Made by a program: the position numbers and the translations under genes. Below are positions 9,701-18,479 of a DNA stretch of 64,000 nt, in pieces (position 1 is the first letter of the stretch; each line of letters starts with the position of its first letter). Origin of the DNA: Diprion similis (lineage: Eukaryota > Arthropoda > Insecta > Hymenoptera > Diprionidae); assembly GCF_021155765.1 (NCBI RefSeq), contig NC_060112.1, positions 27,464,601 through 27,528,600 on the forward strand. The letters run 5' to 3'. The notes beneath the pieces are model-generated. The model saw nothing but the letters and a program-made list of their open reading frames with translations, had not been told where the DNA came from and made no database searches.

Positions 9701-9873
9701 AGTCCTGCCTTGCCCGTGCTGCTAGGCTCGGATACCAGTAGGATGCTGATCCCCAAAGCCGCCGCGGTCTGCGCGAGGAGGTCCTGGGCGGCTCGGCTCC
9801 TATTCAGGTTGACCTGGAGTATGCGTGCACCAGGCGTCCTGCTACGTCCGGAGCTGTCTATCACGCGAGGCAT
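6794..9873 (-). pseudogene. ORF2 of element 2, frameshifted endonuclease-reverse transcriptase
   Basis: The 5' part from the ATG at 9873 encodes the endonuclease and the start of the reverse transcriptase and ends prematurely at about 8356, right after the RPI of the motif that reads RPISLIDVTGK in other copies. The rest, with GVPQGSVLGPLLWN, FADD and the CHHC knuckle, is open in another frame up to about 8467. Comparison with elements 1 and 5 shows CAAGCTATGGG here (around 8357-8367) where they have one extra G before ATGGG, so the break is one lost base at about 8362. Everything else is well conserved, so the mutation is recent or an assembly error. Confidence 0.9.
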
Positions 9874-11564
9874 TGTGCCCACACGGATCCGACCCTCCTT
9901 CGGAACTCCACCTCGCGGTTGCTAGGAGAAAGAAGCGCTGCTTCCTGTCCAGCCCTTTCCCTGGCACCAGTCCTCCGGGTCTCCAGGGCCGAGTCCCTGT
10001 TGTGCCTGACCTTTGCCTTTGTCAGTTCTTCCCTGAACGCCCTGCATCTCCCACTCCCTGTAAAGTGGTCGGCCCTCCAGCTATTCCTGCTGCACAGCAC
10101 ACAGCTAGGGCTGTCCTGGCATTCCTTCTCTTTATGGCCTGCCTTGCCGCACCTTCTGCATGCGTTCGAACAGTCTGCGCCCACGCACTCTCCGCTCCGG
10201 TGTCCGTAGCCTTGGCACCGGAAGCATTTGTCAACGGTGACTCGTTCGCGTATTCGACAGATACACCAGCCTACCTTGACCTTACCTACGGACAGGATTT
10301 TCCTGGCCGTTCGCTCCGGGAGCCGTAGCAGTGCAACTTGAGTCCCGTTGTAGCTCCTCCTCATTTTCATATCCCCAGTGAGTTCGGCTTGGAGGATGCT
10401 GGCTAACGCCGCCTTCACCTCGCCAGCCTCAGTGACGTCGTCAAGGTCTCTGACCTCTATCGTGAGCATCGGCTCTAGGGCGGCAACCTTGGTGCGTTGT
10501 CCCAGTGCTCCCGCGACTGCGTCCCTTAAAGCCTGGACCCCTCTGCTGCCCCGCTTCAGCTCGACCAGGACGTCGCCTCCCCTGGTCTTTTTCACCGCGG
10601 CGATCTGGGCCCCGGTTTTCTCTGGGTCCACCTGCCTCTTGATGGTTTTGAGTACCTCGGCGTAGTTGGCCCCCCCGCCTGTCGTTTTGATGAGGACCGC
10701 GTCTGGCCTCACCTGTCGCCGGCTGCCGATCTTCAGTGCGTTCTGCTGGCCCCTGCTCTGCTGCGCCTGCTCTTGCTGTTGCGTCTGCTCCGGGGGTCCA
10801 GCAGCCCCGCGCTTCTTCCTCCTGGGCCGAACTCTCTTGGCCGCTACCGTCCAGCCTCCTTCCGCTTGAGTGGAGCTGGTCGCCCCCGCGGTCCCTTCCA
10901 TCAGACTTGCCTCCGGGCATGGGCGCTTCTCCGTTGCACCGGCACACGGGGAGGTCTGTTTTCTCTTTGCCCCGCCTATTGTCCCGTCCGTTTCCTGGGA
11001 CGAACGCGGAGGGGGATCATTCTGCCCTGCCGTGCCGGGTTGCGCCTCCGTCTGGGTAGACGTCGTTGCCGTCGCTCGTTCGGCGGTGCACCCAGAACTG
11101 CTGAGCTCATTCTCCGCCCAGCGCCACCCTCGCTCGACCTGTCTCATTAGCAGGGAAGCCTTGCTGAGCCCGTCCTTTAGCGAGGCATGGGCGTTCTTGT
11201 GCTCCCTAGTGAAGCGGTGCATCTCGTCGATGACTTTGGCGAGGGCCGTAATCGCGTTCCTCGCCTTTTTCTCCTCCCCGACAACGACGGGCGCCGAGGG
11301 CTTTTCCGGCGTCCTCCCTAAGCTGAAGGCCATCGCAATGCCCGCAAACGGCCCGCTTCTCATCGCCCTTCCCTCCGACCTTGCTTTAGGGATAGCTCCC
11401 TTTTCCGACGTTGCCCTTGGGTCCGCTACAGTGGCAAGGGAGACCAGTTCCGCTGTCGGCGTTGACGGCGGTGATCTTCCGATGCTGTCCCTTCTTGCGA
11501 AGGGATCTCCCAGAAACTCCTCCAGATGTTCTCCCACCTCCTTATGCTTGTTTGAAGAATCCAT
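9861..11564 (-). CDS. ORF1 of element 2: gag-like RNA-binding protein
   Basis: This 567-aa protein should bind element RNA and package it with ORF2 protein for delivery to telomeres. It has an N-terminal acidic and Ser/Pro-rich region, a helical stretch near residues 100-160, a Lys/Arg block (RPRRKKRG), a Gln-rich linker, a conserved globular region and three C-terminal CCHC knuckles: CFRCQGYGHRSGEC, CRRCGKAGHKEKEC and a longer third one. It ends in WAQCLA, and its stop overlaps the ORF2 ATG by 13 nt. The start MDSSNKHKE lies just downstream of the 5'UTR hairpins. The frame is intact. Confidence 0.92.
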   Translation of the reverse strand: MDSSNKHKEVGEHLEEFLGDPFARRDSIGRSPPSTPTAELVSLATVADPRATSEKGAIPKARSEGRAMRSGPFAGIAMAFSLGRTPEKPSAPVVVGEEKKARNAITALAKVIDEMHRFTREHKNAHASLKDGLSKASLLMRQVERGWRWAENELSSSGCTAERATATTSTQTEAQPGTAGQNDPPPRSSQETDGTIGGAKRKQTSPCAGATEKRPCPEASLMEGTAGATSSTQAEGGWTVAAKRVRPRRKKRGAAGPPEQTQQQEQAQQSRGQQNALKIGSRRQVRPDAVLIKTTGGGANYAEVLKTIKRQVDPEKTGAQIAAVKKTRGGDVLVELKRGSRGVQALRDAVAGALGQRTKVAALEPMLTIEVRDLDDVTEAGEVKAALASILQAELTGDMKMRRSYNGTQVALLRLPERTARKILSVGKVKVGWCICRIRERVTVDKCFRCQGYGHRSGECVGADCSNACRRCGKAGHKEKECQDSPSCVLCSRNSWRADHFTGSGRCRAFREELTKAKVRHNRDSALETRRTGARERAGQEAALLSPSNREVEFRRRVGSVWAQCLA

Positions 11565-12228
11565 ATTAAATTGAATGAAGGCTTAAGACGGTTCGGCCAT
11601 CATGGCAGCTACACCTCGGTGCAGCGTCTATCCCCGCCTGAAGTTGCCCTAACCCCCTTCGCATAGAAGCCGCTGTCGGCTTGTCGGTTGGTCGGTCCTA
11701 TCCATGCGATCCCCCCTGTCCCTGACACATTCGGTCCTCCGACCGGGGATTCCCCTGCTAATCCGAAACAGGTTAGGCCACCGGCCGGTTCAGACTTTGC
11801 CGGATTTACCCTACCGGTCTTCGGGTATGAGGAAATACGGACCAAGTAATCCTCCACACACACGCCCGCGCCCCCAGGTTCAACCCCCGGCTAGGCTCCA
11901 GCAGCTTCAAGGAGCGGTTTTCCCACTTTGGGCCCGTGGCAGTGCGCCACCGCAGCCCGGTAAAGGTACAAACTTCACTTTCGGCCCCGGTCAGTCGGCT
12001 ACTACTCCTTCCTTGGTTAGTCTCCGAGGAATATCCGCCGAAGGCACGACCGCGTCTCATTCGCTCCTCGCCATGCACACACTCATTCACACTTTTGGCT
12101 GTCGTTCAGTCACCCCCCGCTCCCCCGTGGACCAGCCTAGCTTGGTTGAACCTCGCCAGCATTGCTTCACAGGATCGGCACGGAAAGGCTTAAGCCCCAC
12201 ACCACGACAAGGAAATAGCCTCGTGGGG
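11565..12228 (-). promoter_or_regulatory. 5'UTR of element 2
   Basis: The untranslated leader is 664 nt and close to identical in elements 2, 5, 6 and 8. It begins at the telomere junction with an imperfect hairpin (CCACGA pairing with TCGTGG, or CCCCAC with GTGGGG) and ends with a pair of hairpins just before ORF1. An internal promoter is expected here, as for other non-LTR elements, but no specific promoter motif was identified. Confidence 0.7.
11596..11625 (-). promoter_or_regulatory. Paired hairpins upstream of ORF1 (element 2)
   Basis: Two short stem-loops stand side by side. GCCATCATGGC (11596-11606) has GCCAT arms. GCTACACCTCGGTGCAGC (11608-11625) has 8-nt arms around two bases. The same layout occurs in family B with different paired bases, which points to selection on RNA structure. 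Other copies are at 18512-18540, 27958-27987, 35933-35962, 45555-45583 and 59222-59251. Confidence 0.65.
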
Positions 12229-12297
12229 AACCTAACCTAACCTAACCTAACCTAACCTAACCTAACCTAACCTAACCTAACCTAACCTAACCTAACC
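12229..12297. repeat. Telomeric repeat tract 3, (CCTAA)n
   Basis: About fourteen perfect units lie between the 5' end of element 2 and the poly(A) tail of element 3. Confidence 0.97.
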
Positions 12298-12964
12298 TTT
12301 TTTTTTTTTTTTTTTTCATATCGCTGGAAAAATGCCTTATGCACACCCTGAGGATTCGCGCAAGAATCCCCAGGGTAGTGTGGGACTCACACCCACTAAA
12401 AAAACCAGCGGCCACCCCGGTGCGGGGTTGAGGGGCTCCCCGGAACCACCGCGAGGCATGACCTCAGGAAACCCCTCGGCACCTTCGCGCTTTCGCGCTA
12501 CCTTTCCCGTTAGCTGTTTCAGGAGTTGCGCCTCCTATTCTCCTCCTCAACGTCTTTGCACGCGGTTTCTCCTCCTCGTGCTCCTTCCTGTTCGGAGGGG
12601 TCCCGGTTACCGCTGTGGCTGACACTCCGCCCTTCGACGGAGTCGCCCAGCGGGCGGCGGCCCCTCCGCCCCCCGTTGCGTTCCTAGCTAAGTAGGACGT
12701 GACGGCTACTTCCTGCAGGTGCCAGGCAGAACAGAGCTCCGGCGGAACCGTCCCATCCCGCCACCAAGAGGCAGGGGCCAGGGAAGAAGAAGAGGCGTAC
12801 GGGGCGATACCAGCCAACCTAGTAAACCTAGCCCCAGCTATCTATCGCAACCTACGACGCCCCGTGCCCCCCCCGGCCCCACCCCAGGCGGCGAAAGGGA
12901 GGCCCGCCAGCAGCCTGACCCCCCGGTCCTTTCAGGCCCCTACCTTTGTGGGTAATGACCCACC
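12298..12964 (-). other. 3'UTR of element 3, family B
   Basis: This is the poly(A) tail and 3'UTR. The notable structure is a 12-bp stem with one mismatch and a GCGCAA loop at 12346-12375, about 30 nt from the poly(A). A compensated version is found in element 7 at 36643-36670. No open frame in this stretch looks real. Confidence 0.8.
12346..12375 (-). promoter_or_regulatory. Stem-loop near the 3' end of family B (element 3)
   Basis: CCCTGAGGATTC and GAATCCCCAGGG pair with one mismatch around the loop GCGCAA (UUGCGC in the RNA). Element 7 keeps the loop and the outer stem but has different, still complementary, inner bases. A 3' stem-loop is a plausible reverse transcriptase recognition site; that role is inferred. 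Confidence 0.65.
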
Positions 12965-15900
12965 CTACCCGTGTTCGCCCTCGTCGCGTTCTCTAGCGCG
13001 TGGGCGCCCAGCCCGTCTGCGTCCCGATAGCGCTGCCGAGTGCTGTCGCTCCCTTTCTACCCGTTCCTTGGCAGCCATTACCCGCTCCGCAAAGCGGGTA
13101 ACCGCTGCCCACCCATCTTCTGACGATACCATTCCCCGGATCACCCCGTCAAGGGTGAGATCGTCCCCAATGGTCTCGCGTAGGGCGTTTCTCTCCCCCT
13201 CCCAGGCGGTACAGTCCTCTAGCGTGTGGCTCGCTGTGTCCACCGCCTCCTCACAGTGCCAGCAGGTCGGCTCCTCTGCTCTTCCGATCCTGTTTAGGAA
13301 TTCGGCGAAACAGCCGTGACCTGTCGGCAGCTGGGTCACCCTGAAAGTGAGGTTGCCATGTCTTCTGTCAAGCCACCCCTCCCAGTTCGCCAGAATAGCC
13401 CTCCTCAGCCTGCTACTGGGGAGGCTTGGCCCTTCGAGAGACCTTTTCCATCTCTCCCGCGCTGTCCCCAGCTCTTCCTCCTTGATGGCCTTGGAGAGCC
13501 CCTGAGACCATGTCCCATCCCGCCGGGAGCGGCAAATCCTGGCAAACGCCCGTGAGTACGCCCCGGCCACCAGGTAGAGCGGAGGTGATCTTGCCAGGAG
13601 CGTCACTGCGGTAAACGATGCCGTCCGGTATGCCGCGACGACCCTCGCGCAGATCCTTCTTTGGAACTTTTCAATCCCCCGCCTGATCGGCTTTGACGCT
13701 TCTGCGACGTCCCCCCACACGGGTGCCCCGTATAGAAGCACCGAGGACATTGTACCTCCATAAAGTCGGCGTCTTGCCTCGGATGGCCCCCTCAGGTTGG
13801 GCATCAGCCGCCCTAGCGCCCTTGTCACTGCACCCAGCCTGGCGTCCAAGGCTTGAAAGTGCCCCCTGAAGGACAGGTGCGGGTCCAGCCGCACCCCTAA
13901 ATACTTCATCGATCCCGTCAACGGTACGACCTTTCCACCGACCCTAACGTCCGGGGCGGTCACGATGCCTCCCCTTCGTTTCTGCCTGAATAGGACGGCC
14001 TCCGTCTTGGCCGCTGCCACCGTTAAGCCGAGGCGCGCTATAACCCTACATACCCTTGCTATTAGGGTGTTCGCCAGGGCTACCGTCGTCGACGGCTCCT
14101 CTGCGGAGCTCAACACTAGTGTGTCGTCTGCGTAGCAGACCACAGCACAGCCCGTCTCCCCCCCAGTCCGCAGTACCTCATCGAAGGTCAGATTCCACAG
14201 CAGAGGGCCAAGTACTGACCCCTGTGGGACCCCAGCGGTCACCTCCATACTCCGGATTTCGCCGCTGCTATCGGGGTACTCAATGTACCTGTCACTCAAG
14301 TACGCCTGCAGCACCCGCTGCAGGTACTCAGGTACCTCCTTATCGCTAAGCGCCCAACCAATAACCGGCCACGGGAGGCTGTTGAATGCGTTGGCAATAT
14401 CCAACGACACGGCCAGCGCACAGCCCCCCTTTTTTGTGGCGTTCTCGACGAAGCGGCGCACCCTTATCAGTGCGTCGCTGGTTGCTCTTCCTTCCCGGAA
14501 GCCATACTGGTCCTCCGAGAGGCGGGGTCTGGCGTTTTCCTCGACCCATCCTCCTAGCCGACCTACAAGGACCCTCTCGAAGGTTTTCCCCAGCTCGTTG
14601 AGGATGCAGATCGGCCTCACTTTTGGGATCGGCCCATCTGGTGCGCCCCCCTTGGGGATCAGAGCCAGTCGGGCCCTTTTCCATGACCGCGGTACGGTCC
14701 CCTTCCTTAGGCAGAGAGTGAAGCTACGCGCAACGAGCGCGACCATTTCTTCCGGGACCTTGGACCAGGCTGCCACCCTGATGCCATCCGGCCCCGGGGC
14801 GACGTTGCGTGCACTACCCCTCCTGATCGCCGTCCGGACCTCTTCGTCCGTGACCCTCCACTCTTCGTTCCAGTCCAGCCCTTCCAGTGACCTGAGCGCG
14901 CATCTTTCGCCTCTCGGGAACAGGCCGCCAAGAAGAGTTCCCAGGGTGTCTTCGTCCAGAGTCTCCGTCAACCCCCTCTGGGAGGTCCGGAGCTTGCCCA
15001 GCACTAGTTTGTAGGGGAGGCCCCATGGATCCGAGTCCACGGAACCCACGAGGTCCTCCCATGCCCTAGCCTTAGCCGCCTTAATGCTGTCCCGAAACCT
15101 CTTCTTCGCGGTCCGGTAGGCGTCCTCCATCTCCTGCGAGGAGGAGTTGCCAGCGGTCCGCCTTGCCCTGGTGAGACGCCTCCTGGCTACCACGCACGCC
15201 CTTCGCATGGCGGCTAGCTCCTCGTTCCACCAGAATGCCGCCTTTCTGCGGCCCCTGTTACGTGCCCGCGGGGCAGCCGCGTCGCACGCCTCGGACATGG
15301 TCCGTTCGACCCAGGCCGTCAGGCTTGACGCTGTTTCCCGGTCCCTTCCCGTCGGGCCCCAGGCGAGTGCAGGCGCTAAAGCTTCGGCAAACCGGCTGGG
15401 GTCGAACCTGCTCCAGCTCCATCGCGCGTGACTTGCCCTACCCCTATGTCCTCCGCGTCCAGAGCTGCCGATCCTAAAGGTGATGTACCGATGGTCGGAG
15501 AGTGACTCCCTGTCCTCCAGGACCCGCCACTCTTGGACCATTGGTACCAAACTCGGCGTTGTCCACGTCAGGTCCACCACGGACGATCCTTGCGGTCTGA
15601 CGCACGTTGGTGTCCTGCCGTCGTTATGTAGGCACAGGCCGCACGACGCTGCCCACCCCTCCAGGAGTTCCCCCCTCTGATTTACCCCGCTGGGGTCCCA
15701 CATCCTAGATCGCCCGTTGAAGTCGCCTCCAACTACAACCCCCCTGCCATTGGCCCCCGTCGACTGGATAGCCGACGTTAGGTCGTCCAGGTATGCGGAG
15801 TACTCATCCAGGGAAACGTTAGGGGATATGTATACGGATACGAGGACTATGTCTCCGCATCTGACGACGACGTATCCCCTTCCCCTCCTCAGTAGCGCAC

Positions 15901-16096
15901 ACCCGTTTGTGTGTCCATCCGTCCGCCAGTGAACGGCCGCTAGGCCGTCCACGCTGCCCAGCCAGCTGCCCGCGGGCGGGACGGTGTGAGGCTCTGTGAT
16001 AAGGCACACATCAACCCCCCCCTCCAGAACAGACTGGCTCAGCAGGTCTTGGGCCCCACGGCTACGGTTCAGGTTGATTTGGAGAAACCTGGCCAT
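12965..16096 (-). CDS. ORF2 of element 3: endonuclease-reverse transcriptase, family B
   Basis: From the ATG at 16096 the protein is 1043 aa, beginning MARFLQINLNRSR as expected at the start of an R1-clade endonuclease. GDFN is at 124-127 and SDHRY at about 200. The reverse transcriptase has APGPDG near 433, GVPQGSVLGPLLWN near 622 and YADD at 655-658. A C-terminal knuckle is present (CWHC, then His and Cys). The frame is open 59 codons further upstream, but that part overlaps ORF1 and reads like shadow sequence, so the internal ATG is chosen. The start overlaps the ORF1 end by 35 nt. It is uninterrupted and presumably functional. Confidence 0.92.
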   Translation of the reverse strand: MARFLQINLNRSRGAQDLLSQSVLEGGVDVCLITEPHTVPPAGSWLGSVDGLAAVHWRTDGHTNGCALLRRGRGYVVVRCGDIVLVSVYISPNVSLDEYSAYLDDLTSAIQSTGANGRGVVVGGDFNGRSRMWDPSGVNQRGELLEGWAASCGLCLHNDGRTPTCVRPQGSSVVDLTWTTPSLVPMVQEWRVLEDRESLSDHRYITFRIGSSGRGGHRGRASHARWSWSRFDPSRFAEALAPALAWGPTGRDRETASSLTAWVERTMSEACDAAAPRARNRGRRKAAFWWNEELAAMRRACVVARRRLTRARRTAGNSSSQEMEDAYRTAKKRFRDSIKAAKARAWEDLVGSVDSDPWGLPYKLVLGKLRTSQRGLTETLDEDTLGTLLGGLFPRGERCALRSLEGLDWNEEWRVTDEEVRTAIRRGSARNVAPGPDGIRVAAWSKVPEEMVALVARSFTLCLRKGTVPRSWKRARLALIPKGGAPDGPIPKVRPICILNELGKTFERVLVGRLGGWVEENARPRLSEDQYGFREGRATSDALIRVRRFVENATKKGGCALAVSLDIANAFNSLPWPVIGWALSDKEVPEYLQRVLQAYLSDRYIEYPDSSGEIRSMEVTAGVPQGSVLGPLLWNLTFDEVLRTGGETGCAVVCYADDTLVLSSAEEPSTTVALANTLIARVCRVIARLGLTVAAAKTEAVLFRQKRRGGIVTAPDVRVGGKVVPLTGSMKYLGVRLDPHLSFRGHFQALDARLGAVTRALGRLMPNLRGPSEARRRLYGGTMSSVLLYGAPVWGDVAEASKPIRRGIEKFQRRICARVVAAYRTASFTAVTLLARSPPLYLVAGAYSRAFARICRSRRDGTWSQGLSKAIKEEELGTARERWKRSLEGPSLPSSRLRRAILANWEGWLDRRHGNLTFRVTQLPTGHGCFAEFLNRIGRAEEPTCWHCEEAVDTASHTLEDCTAWEGERNALRETIGDDLTLDGVIRGMVSSEDGWAAVTRFAERVMAAKERVERERQHSAALSGRRRAGRPRARERDEGEHG

Positions 16097-18479
16097 TCTC
16101 GCTTTCTTTAAACGCGGGCCCCCGACCCCGCTCCATCGCAGTTGAACAGCGCGCTGAACCCATCCTGTGCGCGCTGCTTCTTCCCTTCCCCTCGCAGACC
16201 GCGCATTTAGGGGCGGCCGTGCAGTCACGTGCCCGGTGGCCATCAGCGCCGCACCTGTAGCAGGCAGCGCCACGCGCCGTTGTGGCCCTACATGCGCTCC
16301 CTATGTGTCCGAAATCCCAACACTTGAAGCATTGCTTCGGCCGGGCCTCCAGCAGTTCTGCCCTGACAGTAGTCCACCCAACCCTGAACTTGCCCTTGGC
16401 CGCCACCGCTGAAGCAGCCCTTAGGGGGCACTGGACCCATGCACTGAAAAGTCCGTTAGGTAGTCTCCTCGGGGCTCCAGTACGGACTTCCCCCGGATCG
16501 CAACCCCCCAGTCCCGCAATGACGCCTGTCAGTTCCTCGGTGGACACCGAGTCGTCCAGGCCCTGGACCCTTAGTTCTCCCTTGACGACGGGCCTTGTCA
16601 CCAGGACCGCATCGCCGTATTTTTCGCCGATCACGGTGGACAGCTCCGCTGCTAGGCTATCCGCTTTCTTGGAGTTGTCCGGGCCGGGGATCTCGATAAG
16701 GACCCCCCCATTGGCCGCTCGTCGCAGCCTCGTCTCCCCAATGCCCAGGTCGGCAAGTTCGACCCTCCCGCGGGAGAACTTCAATATCTCTGCGTAGCCC
16801 GGGCCCTTGTCTTTGGCCTTGATCGCTACTGCAGCTGTCCTTGGTGCCCTGCGGCGGGGCACCTGGGATTTCTCCCCGTTTGTGCGCGCCTCCGTCGCCG
16901 TTGTAGCGTTATGCGGAGGCCCTGTCGGGGTCTTTCCGGGTTCCCGGGCCCTTCCATCCGTGGGCTTGCTCCTACTCTTCTTTCCTCCAGTAGTGCCCAC
17001 CTCTACCCAGACCTCCTCACCGGTTTCCATGGGCTCTTGTACACCCCCCAGGGTGGCCGAGGTTGTCTGGCTGCCACCCTCCGTGGCTTGCGCCGTGCTG
17101 AGTAGCACTGCGGGTTCGTCGGGTACGGTCTGTGCGTCGCTGGTGCTTCTCGCGGGAGCACCGGCTCTTCGACCAGCCCTTCCTTCTCCGTTGCCGTCAC
17201 TGAGGAGCATGCGAGAGATCCTGCTGACCTCGTTCCGTACCTCCTTCAGGGCAGCGGACTGCCTGGCCAGCTCTTCGCTTATGGCCCTGTCGCCATCCGG
17301 CACCATCCTCAGTTCGGACCCCGTCAGGCGGAGTTCGAACTCGGAGGCACCAGCTGACGTGGCCGTCGGTGGCCCCTCGCTGGCGGTCTCAGCCCCCCTC
17401 CTGGCTGCCGCCAAGTCGAGGGTACCTGTTCGGTTGGGGTCCCTTGTTGTCCGGCCACCGGGTGTGTCCGAAGGGCTCCCACCTGCGGCCTGGGCATACG
17501 TGCCCGCACTACGGCGCTGCAGGTCGGTATAGGGCCTGCCTACCTCCTGCTGGCGTTCCTCCAGCTTCCGCCGGAGCTCGTCTCTCTCCCTGTGGGCCTT
17601 CTGCAACTGGGCTTCCAGTTCCGAGTTTCGGGTCTGCAGAAGCGATGGCTCGCTTGCTCCCTCCGCTTTGCAGGTGAGCGTGAGAAGGGCCTGCCTAGCC
17701 CATGCCACCCTTTTCTTCATATCACCGCTTAGCTTCCCCTGCATGGACCTACACCTGATCCTGATGTCATCAATCTCATCAAGCCATTCCCTGATAAGGG
17801 CGCCGAGGTCGGCCGCCGACATGACCCTGTGCTCGATAAGGCCCACACCCTGCGGGGTCTCCTCCGGGGAGTCGAACGCAGTCCCACCTCTTTCCCCCAC
17901 CGTTGAGGGAATACCGGCCTTCCCCCTGTTTCCATGGACGCTACGTTCCGAGCCAGCTTCCCAGGCCTCCGAGTCGTCCTCAGGGCACGTTGTTCTGCTC
18001 GCCGCAGTGCGCCTCTTCTTGCCCTTAGGTCGGGCGCCGAGGCGTTCGCGTTCCTCCTCCTCTTCTTCCGTTTGAATCGGGCTCCCTGGCCGCTGCCCTG
18101 CCATTTGCACCGTTGTCACCCGCGGAGTCCCTTCCCCGGAACCCTCGGGCTTGCGCGGTATGAATAGCTCCTCGTCCGAGGCCGCCAGCAACGCGGGTGG
18201 GGTCAGCTCCGCCCCCTTGCGCTTACAGCGCAGCTGCTCACGCTGCTGCTGCGGGGATGTGTGGCGTTCCCCTGCACCTTCCGTCTCCTGCGCCTCCTTC
18301 GCGCCTACGGCTTCCGACGTGGTGGCTAGGGCCGAGACCCCAGCTTCGCCTCCACTGTCGCTAGGTGGCCAGGTGATGCCCCTGACCGCCGTACGACCTC
18401 GGGTGCCTCTCCCACTCGGTCGTCCACGTACCGCTCCCTCCTTCCTCGCCTCGGTTGGTTGTTTGAAAAAAGAATCCAT
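16062..18479 (-). CDS. ORF1 of element 3: gag-like protein, family B
   Basis: The protein is 805 aa and starts MDSFFKQPTEARK. It has a long low-complexity N-terminal half rich in Glu, Gly, Arg and Ser, and a predicted coiled coil around residues 285-320 (LEAQLQKAHRERDELRRKLE). Three C-terminal zinc knuckles follow: CFKCWDFGHIGSAC at 717-730, CYRCGADGHRARDC at about 740-753, and a longer CAVC...H...C at about 759-778. It should form RNA-protein particles with element RNA. It is markedly longer than family A ORF1 (567-573 aa) and resembles the ORF1 of element 7. Confidence 0.91.
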   Translation of the reverse strand: MDSFFKQPTEARKEGAVRGRPSGRGTRGRTAVRGITWPPSDSGGEAGVSALATTSEAVGAKEAQETEGAGERHTSPQQQREQLRCKRKGAELTPPALLAASDEELFIPRKPEGSGEGTPRVTTVQMAGQRPGSPIQTEEEEEERERLGARPKGKKRRTAASRTTCPEDDSEAWEAGSERSVHGNRGKAGIPSTVGERGGTAFDSPEETPQGVGLIEHRVMSAADLGALIREWLDEIDDIRIRCRSMQGKLSGDMKKRVAWARQALLTLTCKAEGASEPSLLQTRNSELEAQLQKAHRERDELRRKLEERQQEVGRPYTDLQRRSAGTYAQAAGGSPSDTPGGRTTRDPNRTGTLDLAAARRGAETASEGPPTATSAGASEFELRLTGSELRMVPDGDRAISEELARQSAALKEVRNEVSRISRMLLSDGNGEGRAGRRAGAPARSTSDAQTVPDEPAVLLSTAQATEGGSQTTSATLGGVQEPMETGEEVWVEVGTTGGKKSRSKPTDGRAREPGKTPTGPPHNATTATEARTNGEKSQVPRRRAPRTAAVAIKAKDKGPGYAEILKFSRGRVELADLGIGETRLRRAANGGVLIEIPGPDNSKKADSLAAELSTVIGEKYGDAVLVTRPVVKGELRVQGLDDSVSTEELTGVIAGLGGCDPGEVRTGAPRRLPNGLFSAWVQCPLRAASAVAAKGKFRVGWTTVRAELLEARPKQCFKCWDFGHIGSACRATTARGAACYRCGADGHRARDCTAAPKCAVCEGKGRSSAHRMGSARCSTAMERGRGPAFKESENGQVSPNQPEP

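Larger units (their letters stand above)
6116..12228 (-). mobile_element. Element 2: telomeric non-LTR retrotransposon, subfamily A2, full length
   Basis: The element has every part: 5'UTR, ORF1, ORF2, a short 3'UTR of about 640 nt and a 40-nt poly(A) tail (6116-6155). Both ends abut telomeric repeat: AACC resumes after GGGG at the 5' end, and the poly(A) joins GGTTAGG at the 3' end. A single-base deletion in ORF2 makes it non-autonomous. Its 3'UTR shares the terminal A module with element 1 but lacks ORF3 and the hairpin array, which defines A2. Confidence 0.94.

Noticed and set aside
10666..11574. Long + strand frames opposite ORF1 (also 16807-17532, 26841-27680, 35074-35655)
   Set aside because: They are antisense to conserved ORF1 genes in GC-rich codon-biased sequence, and their products are low-complexity Ser/Pro/Leu-rich chains with no known motifs.
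12185..12228. HDV-like self-cleaving ribozyme at the 5' end of the elements
   Set aside because: A conserved hairpin exists, but I could not place the nested double pseudoknot pairing expected for that fold, so it is reported only as an unassigned structure.
16097..16273. Upstream 59-codon extension of family B ORF2
   Set aside because: It overlaps ORF1 out of frame and has no conservation with element 7, whose ORF2 starts at the equivalent internal ATG.
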